A DNA stretch of 39,251 bases, taken from positions 1-39,251 of the forward strand of contig JAIPHA010000012.1 in NCBI GenBank assembly GCA_021735445.1, given 5' to 3'. The stretch is from Candidatus Omnitrophota bacterium. GTDB taxonomy: Bacteria; Omnitrophota; Gorgyraeia; Duberdicusellales; 4484-171. The notes under the pieces were generated by a model that was given only the letters and a program-made list of their open reading frames with translations, made no database searches and was not told where the DNA came from. Positions within the stretch are counted from its first letter, which is position 1. Every line of letters begins with the position of its first letter. Shown here one piece after another: positions 14,934-24,009 of this stretch. A program made the translations under genes and the position numbers.

Positions 14934-15781
14934 CTTCGGACCTCTTCTTCTAACACGATTCCCTTTTTGCGATATACAATATCTTTGGTATTGCGAATTA
15001 AATAATCAGCGTCCCGAAAAGAGCCTTTTCCTAAATTGACGATAAAGTTAGCATGTTTTTCGGAAATTTTTAAATCACCCCGGCGTTTTCCTTTTAAGCC
15101 AACTTGTTCAATCAAAATTCCAGCCGCTGCTTGAGGATGATTTTTAAAAACCGACCCGCAACTGGGTAAAGAAAAATCTTGTGCCGCAAGCCTCATTTTA
15201 ACTATATTTTTAATCTTCTCTTTGCTTTTGCCATTATTTTCAGGAAAATTAAAACCCGCCCTAACTACTACCTTATCCGAAAGATCAGAGTACCTGTACT
15301 TATAATTAATCTCACTCTTTTTTATCTTATAAAGTTTTCCTTTAAAATCGATAACTTCCACCTCTTTAAGATAATCAAAAATAGTAGTTTGAAAAGATGA
15401 CGCCCCGGAGGCAAGCATCCCGCCAATCGTTGCGGGAATACCCGCCAAATTTTCCAAACCGCCTCGCCCTGCTTTAAGAGAGTATTTTATCAAAAAAGAC
15501 AACAAAGTTGAAGAACCAACTTCTAAAACATTGCCTTTTTGCCTTACCGCGCTAAATTCACCAGCTAATTTTATAACCGGTTTTTTTATCAACCCATCTT
15601 TAATCAATAAATTCGATCCATTGCCTAAGATATAAGGCCGGGGCCCTATTTTTTTCAGCAGTTTTGACAAACCGGAAACAGTATTAACCAGAAAAAAATA
15701 GTTTGCTTTTCCGCCTATCCCTAAGGTGGTCAACGGGCCTAAATCAACGTTTTTCTTTACTTTTATTCCTTCTGAAACCAT
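14924..15781 (-). CDS. murB: UDP-N-acetylenolpyruvoylglucosamine reductase
   Basis: This 285-aa FAD enzyme makes UDP-N-acetylmuramic acid with NADPH. Visible blocks are LTTLGIGGKANYFF, ILGNGSNLLI, LENLAGIPATIGGMLASGASS (FAD loop; the usual N-A-G-A-Y-G is replaced by S-G-A-S-S), YRYSDL, LPSCGSVFKNHP and KISEKHANFIVNLG with the C-terminal glutamate segment. I use ATG 15781; one codon upstream is TTG. Either way the gene starts about 38 nt inside murC, the largest overlap in the cluster. Confidence 0.92.
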   Translation of the reverse strand: MVSEGIKVKKNVDLGPLTTLGIGGKANYFFLVNTVSGLSKLLKKIGPRPYILGNGSNLLIKDGLIKKPVIKLAGEFSAVRQKGNVLEVGSSTLLSFLIKYSLKAGRGGLENLAGIPATIGGMLASGASSFQTTIFDYLKEVEVIDFKGKLYKIKKSEINYKYRYSDLSDKVVVRAGFNFPENNGKSKEKIKNIVKMRLAAQDFSLPSCGSVFKNHPQAAAGILIEQVGLKGKRRGDLKISEKHANFIVNLGKGSFRDADYLIRNTKDIVYRKKGIVLEEEVRRWS

Positions 15782-17162
15782 CAATAATTTCTTCCAACCT
15801 CTTATTTATATCTCCGGCCCCTAAGCAAACAACCAGGTCTTCTTTTTGAATCATTTCCGGAATCTTTGACCTTAACTGATCCTCTCTTATGTAAATAACC
15901 GGTTTAGCCCCTTGGCCGCGTATTGCCCTAACTAATTTTAGGCTATTTACGCTTTTACAATAAGGCTCGCTAGCTTGATAAATATCAGTTACAACTACCA
16001 AATCCGCCTGCTCAAAAGACGCGCAAAAATCACTAAATAAAGATTTTACCCTTGAAGGCCGATGCGGCTGGAAAATAACAAATAAACGTTTTCCGGAAAG
16101 ATTCCTGGCTGCTTCAAGAGTAGCTCTAATTTCGGTTGGATGATGAGCATAATCATCGATAAAGGTTGAACCAAAAATTTTCTTTTTTATTTGAAAACGC
16201 CGTTGGGTTCCCCGAAAACCTACTAAATCATTTTTTGCCTTTTCTAAATCCACCCCTAAATAATCAAAAACAGCCAAAACCGCCAATACGTTACAGCAAT
16301 TGTGTTTACCTAAAAGAGGGCTTTTTATTTTAAACAATAATTTATCATCTTTATATAAATCAAAATAAGTAAATGTTGTTAAATCCTTACCGTTTGATAG
16401 ATTAGATTTTTGTTTTATGCATATATTTTTTGCCCTCAAGCGACAATCATTACCTAATCCAAAAGATACCCCGGATGATTTATTTACTATTTTTCGAACC
16501 TGGCTATCGTCACCATTTCCAAAAACTTTTCTTGTAGTTTTGTCGGCAAAATCCTGAAAAGATTTTTTTAAATTTTTAAAACTTTTATAATAGCCCAGAT
16601 GCTCTTTATCGATATTGGTAATCAGAGAAATAAAGGGGCGGTAATAGAGAAATGTTCCGTCACTTTCATCGGTCTCCACGATTGAAAAACCTTCTCCCCC
16701 AAAAGCCGGCAAAGACCCGTCTACAGGAACCCCTCCGATAAAAACAGTAGGATTATAGCCTGCCTTCCTAAAAAGATAACTCAACAAAGACACCACCGTA
16801 GTCTTGCCATGGCTGCCGGCAACCGCGATCATTTTTGTATCTTTGCATAAATAAGCCAAAAGTTCTCCTCTTTTTATTATCCGTATTTTTCGGCGTTCTG
16901 CTTCTTTTAATTCCAGATTGTCTAAGCTGATTGCGGAAGAATAACAAAGCAAATCCACTCCTTGATCAAGGTTAGCCCTTTTATGGCCCAAATAAACTTT
17001 AATACCTCTTTTTTCTAATCTTGCTATTTTGGGAGTATTTTTAATATCAGAGCCTTGAACCAAAAAACCTTTATCCTGAAGCAGAAAAGCCAAGCCGCTC
17101 ATTCCGGAGCCGCCGATGCCGATTAAATGAACTTTATTTACTTTAGGTAAAATTCCTTCCAT
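15744..17162 (-). CDS. murC: UDP-N-acetylmuramate-L-alanine ligase
   Basis: This 472-aa ATP-dependent ligase adds L-alanine to UDP-MurNAc. The N-terminal nucleotide fold has HLIGIGGSGMSGLAFLL (12-28), the P-loop is AGSHGKTTVVSLLSYLF, the central domain has ETDESDGTFL, and IDDYAHHPTEI is the MurC-specific histidine motif. The C-terminal domain has FQPHRPSR and LGAGDINK. Length is normal. It overlaps the peptidase gene by 25 bp upstream and murB downstream. Confidence 0.95.
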   Translation of the reverse strand: MEGILPKVNKVHLIGIGGSGMSGLAFLLQDKGFLVQGSDIKNTPKIARLEKRGIKVYLGHKRANLDQGVDLLCYSSAISLDNLELKEAERRKIRIIKRGELLAYLCKDTKMIAVAGSHGKTTVVSLLSYLFRKAGYNPTVFIGGVPVDGSLPAFGGEGFSIVETDESDGTFLYYRPFISLITNIDKEHLGYYKSFKNLKKSFQDFADKTTRKVFGNGDDSQVRKIVNKSSGVSFGLGNDCRLRAKNICIKQKSNLSNGKDLTTFTYFDLYKDDKLLFKIKSPLLGKHNCCNVLAVLAVFDYLGVDLEKAKNDLVGFRGTQRRFQIKKKIFGSTFIDDYAHHPTEIRATLEAARNLSGKRLFVIFQPHRPSRVKSLFSDFCASFEQADLVVVTDIYQASEPYCKSVNSLKLVRAIRGQGAKPVIYIREDQLRSKIPEMIQKEDLVVCLGAGDINKRLEEIIDGFRRNKSKEKR

Positions 17163-17953
17163 TCTTGCTCAAAATTAGTGAAATTGTTAAGATGATAATA
17201 AGTCTTTGAGAGAGCTTTTTCCAGATTAGATTCATTTTTTAAATTCCATAAAAATTGGGAGAAACGATGCTTACGATACCTCTCAACGATAAAGTTTATC
17301 ATAGAATAGGATTGTAAGTAAAAGATTCTCACCTCAGCGGCAGTTCTATCTTTTAAATCAAACGTTTTTAAGTTTATTATCTCTTCAAAGGGTATGAAAT
17401 TGTCATTTTTTACCCTTTCCCGAATTTGATACAATAAATCATGATAGCCGGCTCCGCCAAATTTTGCCTCTGTATACAAAGCTATCCCTTCATCCAGCCA
17501 AAGAGGCAAATTTCCTCTTCCCAGGTATTCACGAAAAATAATATGAGTAAGTTCATGAACCAAAATTGTTATAAAATCTTGTTGGCTGGGATAAGTATAA
17601 ATCGTTTTTGTCATATAGTCAACACAGGCAGCCGACCAATCCGGGCAATAAAAATTTTTAAGGTATTCTTCCTTGTCTTTGGCTATAAAAACTTTAGCGC
17701 GATTATCCCAAAGCCAAAGCTCATCCCGGACCAAATGGAATTCTTGAGTAACCCTTTTATAAAAATATTCACTTTTTTTCTTAATTTTTCGAGCATAAGC
17801 CCTGTCTACCCCCTCTTGGTAATTCACGATAAAATGGCTGCTCCGAAGCTGGCGAAAACTTTCATCGCCTTGGCGGAGATTTTGAGATTTTGCCATAAAT
17901 GGCGGAGGTAAAAAAAATAAATTAAATAATACTATTAAAAGAAAAATCTTCAT
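17138..17953 (-). CDS. Secreted gluzincin-type metallopeptidase (peptidase MA-like)
   Basis: The 271-aa protein begins with a signal peptide (hydrophobic 3-19, likely cut before AKSQN). It contains HELTH at 133-137 and WLDEG at 152-156, so H133, H137 and E155 form a gluzincin zinc site with E134 as catalytic base. Cysteines C103 and C110 could form a disulfide. The LWLDEGIALY block is seen in peptidase MA-like families. It lies between murG and murC, overlapping both (32 and 25 bp), so it is translated as part of wall synthesis. Its substrate is unknown; an envelope protein or a peptidoglycan-linked peptide would suit the location. Confidence 0.8.
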   Translation of the reverse strand: MKIFLLIVLFNLFFLPPPFMAKSQNLRQGDESFRQLRSSHFIVNYQEGVDRAYARKIKKKSEYFYKRVTQEFHLVRDELWLWDNRAKVFIAKDKEEYLKNFYCPDWSAACVDYMTKTIYTYPSQQDFITILVHELTHIIFREYLGRGNLPLWLDEGIALYTEAKFGGAGYHDLLYQIRERVKNDNFIPFEEIINLKTFDLKDRTAAEVRIFYLQSYSMINFIVERYRKHRFSQFLWNLKNESNLEKALSKTYYHLNNFTNFEQEWKEFYLK

Positions 17954-18956
17954 AGCTTACTCCAATCCTTATTTTTTTAAGATTATTTTTTATTTCTCTC
18001 CGGATGCTATTATCCCAGATTGTCTTGCTTAAACAAGTTTGGAACTTTTCAAAATTAAAAGTATCTTGGTTAAACACAAATGCCGCTTTTTTCTTTTCCA
18101 GATAACTTGCATTTATTTTTTGATGCCCGAAAGCCCCGGGATGTGGAATTAAAATTGCCGGGATATTATAAAAAGAGATTTCCGCTAAAGTTGACGCTCC
18201 GGACCTGGATACGATAACATCGGCAATATTGTAAAAATTAGACATATCCGGACAAAATTTTTTGACAATTTTATTATTGCTTACCGATTTATAAAAATCG
18301 GCTAAATTAGAATAATTATTTTTTCCGGTAATATGGATTATCTGGTATGAATCATCCTTATCTTTTTTTACAAAATTTAAAAAATTGCCGTTTATAAAAG
18401 TAGACCCCTGGCTTCCTCCAAAACAGAAAATAACCGGCCTCTGGTCAAAGTTAAACTCTTTTTTCAGCTTTTCTTTGGATTTTTTTACTATATTTTTGCC
18501 TAAAGGAATCCCGATTACTTTATGATTTTTCCCTTTAGGCCAAGGGCAGATTCCTCTTAATATATCTTTTATGAAATAAGAAAGAAGCTTATTAGCCCTG
18601 CCCATTTTAAGATTAGGTTCATAAAGAGAAGTCCTCCGGCCGGAAATGGCGCTAAATAAAACTAAAAAAAAGCTGCTTCTTCCTCCAAATCCAATAACCC
18701 GCCCGGGCCGGACTCTTATAAGGATATAGAGAGCTTCAAGGCAACGCCAGGCCGATTCAATTAAAAAATTACGAAATTTATAAGCCGAACCTAATACAGA
18801 ATAGCCTCTATTTTGGATATCAGCTTTAAAAAATGGTGAATTATTAAAAAAGACAATATTATTTTTTCTTACCCCCTTCTCTCTTATTTTTTCGGCAATA
18901 GCCAGAGCCGGATAAACATGCCCGGCGCTTTTTTCAGATACTAATAATATTTTCAT
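17922..18956 (-). CDS. murG: MurG, undecaprenyl-PP-MurNAc-pentapeptide GlcNAc transferase (divergent)
   Basis: This 344-aa GT28 enzyme forms lipid II on the inner leaflet. Identity rests on GHVYPALAIAEKI (12-24), VIGFGGRSSFF, FGGSQGSTFINGNFL, SRSGASTLAEI (UDP-GlcNAc binding helix) and its place between ftsW and murC. The first glycine loop, usually AGGTGGH, is EKSAGH (8-13). The region after the second loop reads PHPGAFGHQKINASYL instead of the common P-x-x-x-x-x-HQ-x-x-NA spacing, though HQ and NA are kept. Because it is the only MurG candidate in an otherwise intact cluster, I treat it as functional but diverged. Confidence 0.86.
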   Translation of the reverse strand: MKILLVSEKSAGHVYPALAIAEKIREKGVRKNNIVFFNNSPFFKADIQNRGYSVLGSAYKFRNFLIESAWRCLEALYILIRVRPGRVIGFGGRSSFFLVLFSAISGRRTSLYEPNLKMGRANKLLSYFIKDILRGICPWPKGKNHKVIGIPLGKNIVKKSKEKLKKEFNFDQRPVIFCFGGSQGSTFINGNFLNFVKKDKDDSYQIIHITGKNNYSNLADFYKSVSNNKIVKKFCPDMSNFYNIADVIVSRSGASTLAEISFYNIPAILIPHPGAFGHQKINASYLEKKKAAFVFNQDTFNFEKFQTCLSKTIWDNSIRREIKNNLKKIRIGVSYEDFSFNSII

Positions 18957-18982
18957 TTTTATTAAATTTAAATATAGTTAAA

Positions 18983-20149
18983 TCAAGAAACCTTTTTAGA
19001 TGCATTAAAAAATAACCCTAAAAGCAAATAATGAACCACCAGGTTGGTCCCCCCATAACTAATCAAGGGAAGCGGCATGCCTTTGGTCGGCAATAAGCCA
19101 CAAGTAACCCCTATATTAATAAATACCTCAAGAAAAAAAATAAGAGCGCTTCCGAAAATGATTCCTTTCCTAAACTTATCATCAATAACCTGAGAAATTT
19201 TAAACATTTTATGGATGATTACAAAAAACATAGATAAAATTCCCAGAGTTGCGATAAGCCCCAACTCCTCAGCGATGATCGAAAATATAAAATCTGTATG
19301 GGCGGCAGGCAAAAAGAATAATTTTTGGCTGCCCTGGCCTAACCCTACCCCGAATAACCCTCCCCGGCCGTAAGCTATCTGAGATTGAATTATTTGAAAC
19401 CCGGCGCCCTGAGCATCCGCAAAAGGATTAAAATAAGCAACGATCCTCCTCATCCGGTAAGGGTACAAGCCGATTAAAAAAAAGAAACTTACCAAACAGC
19501 CAAACATGATTACCGCTAAATGTTTTATTTTTGCCCCGAAAAAATAAACAAAAAGCAAAAACCAACTAATCCAAAAAACCGCGCTGCCTAAATCAGGCTG
19601 AATCAATAAAAGTAAACAAATTAAGGCTAAAATTATCCCCATAGGGAGAAAGCCATAATAAAGATTTTTTAGGAATATTTTTTTTCTACTGCAATAATCA
19701 GCGCAATAGATAAGGAAAAATATCTTCAACAATTCAGATGGCTGAACATTAAAACCGCCCAACTCGATCCATCTTTTTGCCCCGCCGGATTTTTGGCCGA
19801 AAAAAGGAAGAATAGCTAAAACCACAATTAAGGCAAAAAGAGCTTTTTTGCTTTGTTGCCTCAAAAAATCCAGATTTATAAAAAGAGCCCCGTAAAATAA
19901 AAAAAAAGCAATGATGAAAAATAAAAACTGCTTTTTGAAAAAATAAGCCGGGTCTCCTTGATAGCGCAATGCATAGAAACTGGATGATTCATAAACAAAA
20001 AGCAAACCAATGAGAGTCAAGCTAAAAACCAAAAAAAATATAACTCTTCTCTCTTGGCGTAATGATTTCAAAGGAGGCCTGGAACCGGTGACAACCCCTT
20101 TAACAACATTGATTTTTTCTGCAAAAAATATTTTAATTTTATCCCGCAT
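18983..20149 (-). CDS. ftsW: FtsW, SEDS-family septal peptidoglycan polymerase
   Basis: The 388-aa protein has about ten membrane helices. SEDS blocks are GGAKRWIELGGFNVQPSELLK (about 117-137), QPDLGSAVFW, GRGGLFGVGLGQGSQKLFFLPAAHTDFIFSIIAEELG split over the large extracytoplasmic loop, and MPLPLISYGGTN near the end. Position between murD and murG indicates FtsW rather than RodA. It partners the class B PBP encoded by ftsI in the same cluster. The first 36 residues are a basic cytoplasmic tail. Confidence 0.94.
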   Translation of the reverse strand: MRDKIKIFFAEKINVVKGVVTGSRPPLKSLRQERRVIFFLVFSLTLIGLLFVYESSSFYALRYQGDPAYFFKKQFLFFIIAFFLFYGALFINLDFLRQQSKKALFALIVVLAILPFFGQKSGGAKRWIELGGFNVQPSELLKIFFLIYCADYCSRKKIFLKNLYYGFLPMGIILALICLLLLIQPDLGSAVFWISWFLLFVYFFGAKIKHLAVIMFGCLVSFFFLIGLYPYRMRRIVAYFNPFADAQGAGFQIIQSQIAYGRGGLFGVGLGQGSQKLFFLPAAHTDFIFSIIAEELGLIATLGILSMFFVIIHKMFKISQVIDDKFRKGIIFGSALIFFLEVFINIGVTCGLLPTKGMPLPLISYGGTNLVVHYLLLGLFFNASKKVS

Positions 20150-20163
20150 AAAGATAACAAGTT

Positions 20164-21414
20164 CTATTGATGCAGCTTACCTACCAATTCAATAAATCTT
20201 TGGCCTCTTTTTTTATAGTTAGCAAACATATCAAAACTGGAACACATTGGCGAAAAAAGGACTACGTCTCCGGCTGCGGCTTCTTGAGATGAAGACAACA
20301 GCGCGTCTTCCAATGAATCAAACTTTTGGCATTTAATTTTATTGTTTAACTCATTTTTAATCTTGTCAGCTGCCTGTCCGATAAGATTTACTTTTTTTAT
20401 CTTTCGCGCATAATTTGCCACTGAAGCATAAGAAAACCCTTTATCCTTTCCGCCAGCAATCAGGATAATTGGAGATTGTATTGATTTAACCGCAAAACAA
20501 GTCGATGCGGGGTTGGTGGATTTAGAATCATTTATGAATTTTATTCGATCAACCACTTTTACCAATTGCTGCCGATGCGGCAACCTTCGGAACTGAGAAA
20601 AAAGAGATAAGCAATCTGTTTTGGTTGCTCCAAAAATTTTCCCAATCCTGTAGGCAGCTGATAAATTTTCATTAGAAAATTCATCGCTAAAATACATTAT
20701 TTTCGAATTTATTTGCGAAGAAAAAAGTTTGTGAAGGTTATCGTTTTTGTGGATAATAGCCCAATCATCCTTTTGCTGATTTTGAAAAATTTTCATTTTT
20801 GTTTTTAGATAATTATCAAAACTTTTATGCCGGTCCAGGTGGTCAGGCTTGATGTTAAGCAGAACCGCAATATAGGGCTTAAATTTTATGACTGTTTCCA
20901 GCTGAAAGGAACTTACCTCTAAAACTATCAAATCCCCTTTTTGGGTATCTAAGACAAATTCAGAAAACGGACGGCCGATATTTCCGCCTAGATAGACCTT
21001 TTTATTTTTTTTCTTAAGCAACCGATAAGTCAAATAAGCTGTGGTAGTCTTTCCGTTTGTGCCGGTGATAGCAATAATTTTTGCTTCGCTAAAATAAGAA
21101 ACAAATTCTAATTCCCCGCAATAGGCAAGGTGGTTTTTTACCACGATTTTAGCTAGTTGCGAATTAAAAAAATCTATACCCGGGCTCAAAACAACCAAAT
21201 CCGCATTACTAATAAAATCTTCCGAATGCCCGCCAAACTCAAAATTAGCTCCTTTTAATTGAAAATCTTTAATTAATTGGGGCAAAAAGCAGCTCTTTTG
21301 CCTTATTTCTGTTATTTTAACCTTTTTGCCTAAAGACAGGAGCATCCTTGCCAAAGCAATGCCGGTTTTGCTCCATCCAGCCACACAAATTGTCTTTATG
21401 TTTTTAATATCCAT
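20164..21414 (-). CDS. murD: UDP-N-acetylmuramoyl-L-alanine-D-glutamate ligase
   Basis: The 416-aa protein is counted from ATG 21414 (MDIKNIKTICVAGWSKTG), which overlaps the mraY stop as TAATG. A frame 29 codons longer exists but would lie inside mraY. Motifs: VAGWSKTGIALARML, the P-loop ITGTNGKTTTAYLTY, NIKPDHLDRH, NDSKSTNPAST and LFSPMCSSFDMFANYKKRG, all MurD-typical. It adds D-glutamate to UDP-MurNAc-L-Ala. Confidence 0.95.
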   Translation of the reverse strand: MDIKNIKTICVAGWSKTGIALARMLLSLGKKVKITEIRQKSCFLPQLIKDFQLKGANFEFGGHSEDFISNADLVVLSPGIDFFNSQLAKIVVKNHLAYCGELEFVSYFSEAKIIAITGTNGKTTTAYLTYRLLKKKNKKVYLGGNIGRPFSEFVLDTQKGDLIVLEVSSFQLETVIKFKPYIAVLLNIKPDHLDRHKSFDNYLKTKMKIFQNQQKDDWAIIHKNDNLHKLFSSQINSKIMYFSDEFSNENLSAAYRIGKIFGATKTDCLSLFSQFRRLPHRQQLVKVVDRIKFINDSKSTNPASTCFAVKSIQSPIILIAGGKDKGFSYASVANYARKIKKVNLIGQAADKIKNELNNKIKCQKFDSLEDALLSSSQEAAAGDVVLFSPMCSSFDMFANYKKRGQRFIELVGKLHQ

Positions 21415-22496
21415 TAACGCAATTTCAAGGTAAGTAACGCCAGAAAAGCACAAATTATGGTAACAATCCAAAAACGGACGATTATCTTTGGTTCCGGCCA
21501 ACCTTTAATTTGAAAATGATGATGGATTGGCGCGGCCTTAAATATCCTTTTTTTCCGTAATTTTACAGAAAAAATTTGTAAAATTACACTTAATGCTTCG
21601 GCCACAAACAAGCCCCCGCTGAGAAAGAGAATGAACTCCTTTTTAATTATCAAAGCAACCGCCCCGATAACACCGCCTAAGGCTAACGCGCCTATATCCC
21701 CCATAAAAACCTGAGCCGGATAAGAGTTAAACCAGAGAAAAGCCAAGCCGGCACCCACTAAACTAATAGTTATAACCATTAGTTCTCCTGCGTCTTTTAT
21801 ATAAGGAATAAAAAGATAGTCGGCAAATTTTATGTGGCCGGCCAAATACGCCAATAATGAAAATATTAACGCATTAATAATTAAACTACCGATAGCTAAC
21901 CCATCCAGGCCGTCGGTAAAATTAACCGCATTAGATGTAGCCGCTATTAAAAGCGCTGCCCAAAAAATATAAAAATATCCTATATTTAAAACAAAATTTT
22001 TAAAAAAAGGCAGGCTCCAGGTGGGTTCTATATCTTTATAAAAAAATATAAAAACGCCTAAAACCAAACCAACCGCGCTTTGCCAAAACAATTTTTGAAG
22101 CCGGTTTAGGCCTTTGCCCTTTTTGATTTTTAAAAGGTCGTCAGCTAAACCTAAAGCAGCTAAGGCCACCATAGTAAATAACACCGCCCAAACTAAAAGA
22201 TTATCTAACCGCGCCCAAAGTAAACTGGAAAAAAATATCGCAAAGATGATAAGAGCGCCTCCCATGGTAGGGGTACCTTTTTTATTTTTATGCAAAGCTT
22301 CAAGATGCAGATGGCCGTACATATCTATAGTTTCTTTAATCTGCAATTTATGCAACTTCTTTATAAGCGGGCGCCAAAAACAAAAAACCAGGATAAAAGA
22401 GGTAAAAAAAGCGCATCCGGCGCGAAAAGTAATATACTTGGTGACGTTGAAAATGAAAAAATGTTTAGATAATGGGTATAATAGATGGTAAAGCAT
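21414..22496 (-). CDS. mraY: Phospho-MurNAc-pentapeptide translocase
   Basis: This 360-aa multi-pass enzyme moves phospho-MurNAc-pentapeptide to undecaprenyl phosphate, giving lipid I. Signatures are KGTPTMGGALI (about 54-64), the aspartate pair in LGLADDLLKIKK, NAVNFTDGLDGLA, FMGDIGALALGG and HHHFQIKGWPEPKIIVRFW. Ten membrane helices are apparent. The ATG has no clear Shine-Dalgarno, since a long palindromic heptamer array starts 10 nt upstream. Confidence 0.96.
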   Translation of the reverse strand: MLYHLLYPLSKHFFIFNVTKYITFRAGCAFFTSFILVFCFWRPLIKKLHKLQIKETIDMYGHLHLEALHKNKKGTPTMGGALIIFAIFFSSLLWARLDNLLVWAVLFTMVALAALGLADDLLKIKKGKGLNRLQKLFWQSAVGLVLGVFIFFYKDIEPTWSLPFFKNFVLNIGYFYIFWAALLIAATSNAVNFTDGLDGLAIGSLIINALIFSLLAYLAGHIKFADYLFIPYIKDAGELMVITISLVGAGLAFLWFNSYPAQVFMGDIGALALGGVIGAVALIIKKEFILFLSGGLFVAEALSVILQIFSVKLRKKRIFKAAPIHHHFQIKGWPEPKIIVRFWIVTIICAFLALLTLKLR

Positions 22497-22506
22497 AATA
22501 GTTTAG

Positions 22507-22632
22507 GTTATAGGTTACATGTCATAGGTCATAGGTCATAGGTCATAGGTCATATGTCACAGGTCACAGGTCACATGTTAACTTGTGACTTGTGACTTGT
22601 GACATGTGACTTTTAACTTGTGACTTGTGACT
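22507..22632. repeat. Palindromic heptamer element 2 (murF-mraY spacer)
   Basis: The left arm, 22507-22576, is ten units in unbroken 7-bp register (GTTATAG, GTTACAT, GTCATAG four times, GTCATAT, GTCACAG twice, GTCACAT). After GTTA the right arm, 22584-22632, runs TGTGACT, TGTGACT, TGTGACA, TGTGACT, TTTAACT, TGTGACT, TGTGACT. The inner arms can pair over about 22 bp. It fills most of the 168-bp gap in the middle of the dcw operon, 32 nt after the murF stop and 10 nt before mraY. Confidence 0.93.
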
Positions 22633-22664
22633 TTTAATCATATTGTACCAAAAACTGGCAATTA

Positions 22665-24008
22665 TTATAGATATTTAACTGCTTTCTCCAGCTGCATTTT
22701 TCGCGAACCCTTTAAAAAAATTAAATAATTTCTATTTTTTAGCTTTTTTTTCAAAAAAAAGGCAATTTTTTTATGAGAGGAAAAATGGAATGCATTTCGA
22801 TAGTTTATTTTTTTTAATTGTTTATTGGTTATCTTCGCGCAAGTACCATAAGTGAGGCAATATTGACAACCGGTTTTAGCAATCTGAGAAGCCAAATTAC
22901 GGTGGTAATAGGCCGACTTTGCCCCAAGCTCAAGCATATCTGCCGCAACAACCACCTTCGGCATCTTAAAACGCTTCACCACCTTTAAGGCTTGCCGGAA
23001 AGAATGGGGATTAGCGTTATAAGCATCGTTTAAAATAAAATAATTACCTACTATTTTTTTCTCCATCCGCATCGGAGGAAAATGCTTAAAAGAATTAATT
23101 CGTAAAATAATTTCCCGGTAAGAAACGCCTAAAAAGCCGGCAGTTAAGATAGCCGCTAAATAATTATCAATAAAGTTTTCAAAACGAAGCGGTATAACCA
23201 ATTCATATTTATTTAATATTTTAAAATAAACCTTATTGCCTTGCCGTTTTAATAGGCGGTAATAGAGATTGTTTTTTTTATTTTTACCAAACCAGAATGT
23301 TTTGTTTTTTAGTTTCGCTTTAGAAAGAAAAGGATCTCCGGCGTTTAAAACAGCTGTGGTCTGCCGGTTTTGTTTAAAGAGGGAAAGCTTTTCTTCTTTT
23401 ATCTTTTCCATGCTGCCTAAGCCTTCTAAATGGCTGGGTTTTATAGATGTAATAATACCCAGATCAGGCTGAATCAACTCCGTTAAACTTTTAATTTCGC
23501 CCTTGCGATTTGTGCCGAGTTCACAGATAACCAAATCATGGCCGTTATATGAAAAAAAAGTTTTTGCCACTCCGAGAATATTATTTTCAGTAGCCTTACT
23601 TTTTAAAACTTTTTTATCTGGCTTAAGAATAAAACTAAGCATTTCTTTGGTGGTTGTTTTTCCCAGAGAACCGGTTATCCCCACCACTGTTGCCTTTTTA
23701 TATTTTTTGCGCAAAAATAAAACTATATTTCTTAACGCTTGGTAACTGTCTTCAACGATAAACTGGGGTATTTTTGGATTAGTTTTAACGTACCTGGCAG
23801 ATATTACCATAGCCGCGCCTTTCTTGGCGGCGCTATCGATAAAATCATGGCCGTCTTTATGTTTTCCGGCTAAAGCAATATAAGCTTCTCCTCTGTTTAT
23901 AGTGCGGGAATCCAAAGAAAATCCTTTAATTTTCTTAAAATAATAAAGGTTGTAAATCTTATAAGGTTTTATGGTTTTTTCGATTATTTTAAAATTAGAT
24001 ATATCCAT
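22665..24008 (-). CDS. murF: UDP-MurNAc-tripeptide-D-Ala-D-Ala ligase
   Basis: The 447-aa protein adds D-Ala-D-Ala to complete the pentapeptide precursor. It has SLDSRTINRGEAYIAL and GKHKDGHDFI in the N-terminal domain, the P-loop GITGSLGKTTTKEML (about 110-124), ICELGTNRKGEI, and NDAYNANPHSFRQAL (MurF-specific). It also has ADMLELG and a final GSRKMQLE. It starts 1 nt after the murE stop. The protein is unusually rich in lysine. Confidence 0.94.
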   Translation of the reverse strand: MDISNFKIIEKTIKPYKIYNLYYFKKIKGFSLDSRTINRGEAYIALAGKHKDGHDFIDSAAKKGAAMVISARYVKTNPKIPQFIVEDSYQALRNIVLFLRKKYKKATVVGITGSLGKTTTKEMLSFILKPDKKVLKSKATENNILGVAKTFFSYNGHDLVICELGTNRKGEIKSLTELIQPDLGIITSIKPSHLEGLGSMEKIKEEKLSLFKQNRQTTAVLNAGDPFLSKAKLKNKTFWFGKNKKNNLYYRLLKRQGNKVYFKILNKYELVIPLRFENFIDNYLAAILTAGFLGVSYREIILRINSFKHFPPMRMEKKIVGNYFILNDAYNANPHSFRQALKVVKRFKMPKVVVAADMLELGAKSAYYHRNLASQIAKTGCQYCLTYGTCAKITNKQLKKINYRNAFHFSSHKKIAFFLKKKLKNRNYLIFLKGSRKMQLEKAVKYL

Positions 24009-24009
24009 A

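Noticed and set aside
21415-21501. Longer murD start at 21501
   Set aside because: The extra 29 residues lie within the end of mraY and match no MurD sequence; ATG 21414 overlaps the mraY stop as TAATG, a normal coupled start.
22114-22491. Plus-strand 125-aa frame inside mraY
   Set aside because: It is antisense to strongly conserved MraY sequence and has no ribosome site.
22507-22632. Heptamer array as a CRISPR array
   Set aside because: Units are 7 bp with no spacers, there are two opposed arms, and no cas genes are present.
22556-22632. Heptamer palindrome as an ordinary rho-independent terminator
   Set aside because: No T run follows on the minus strand, it lies inside a mur operon, and the arm pattern recurs around a gene at another locus.
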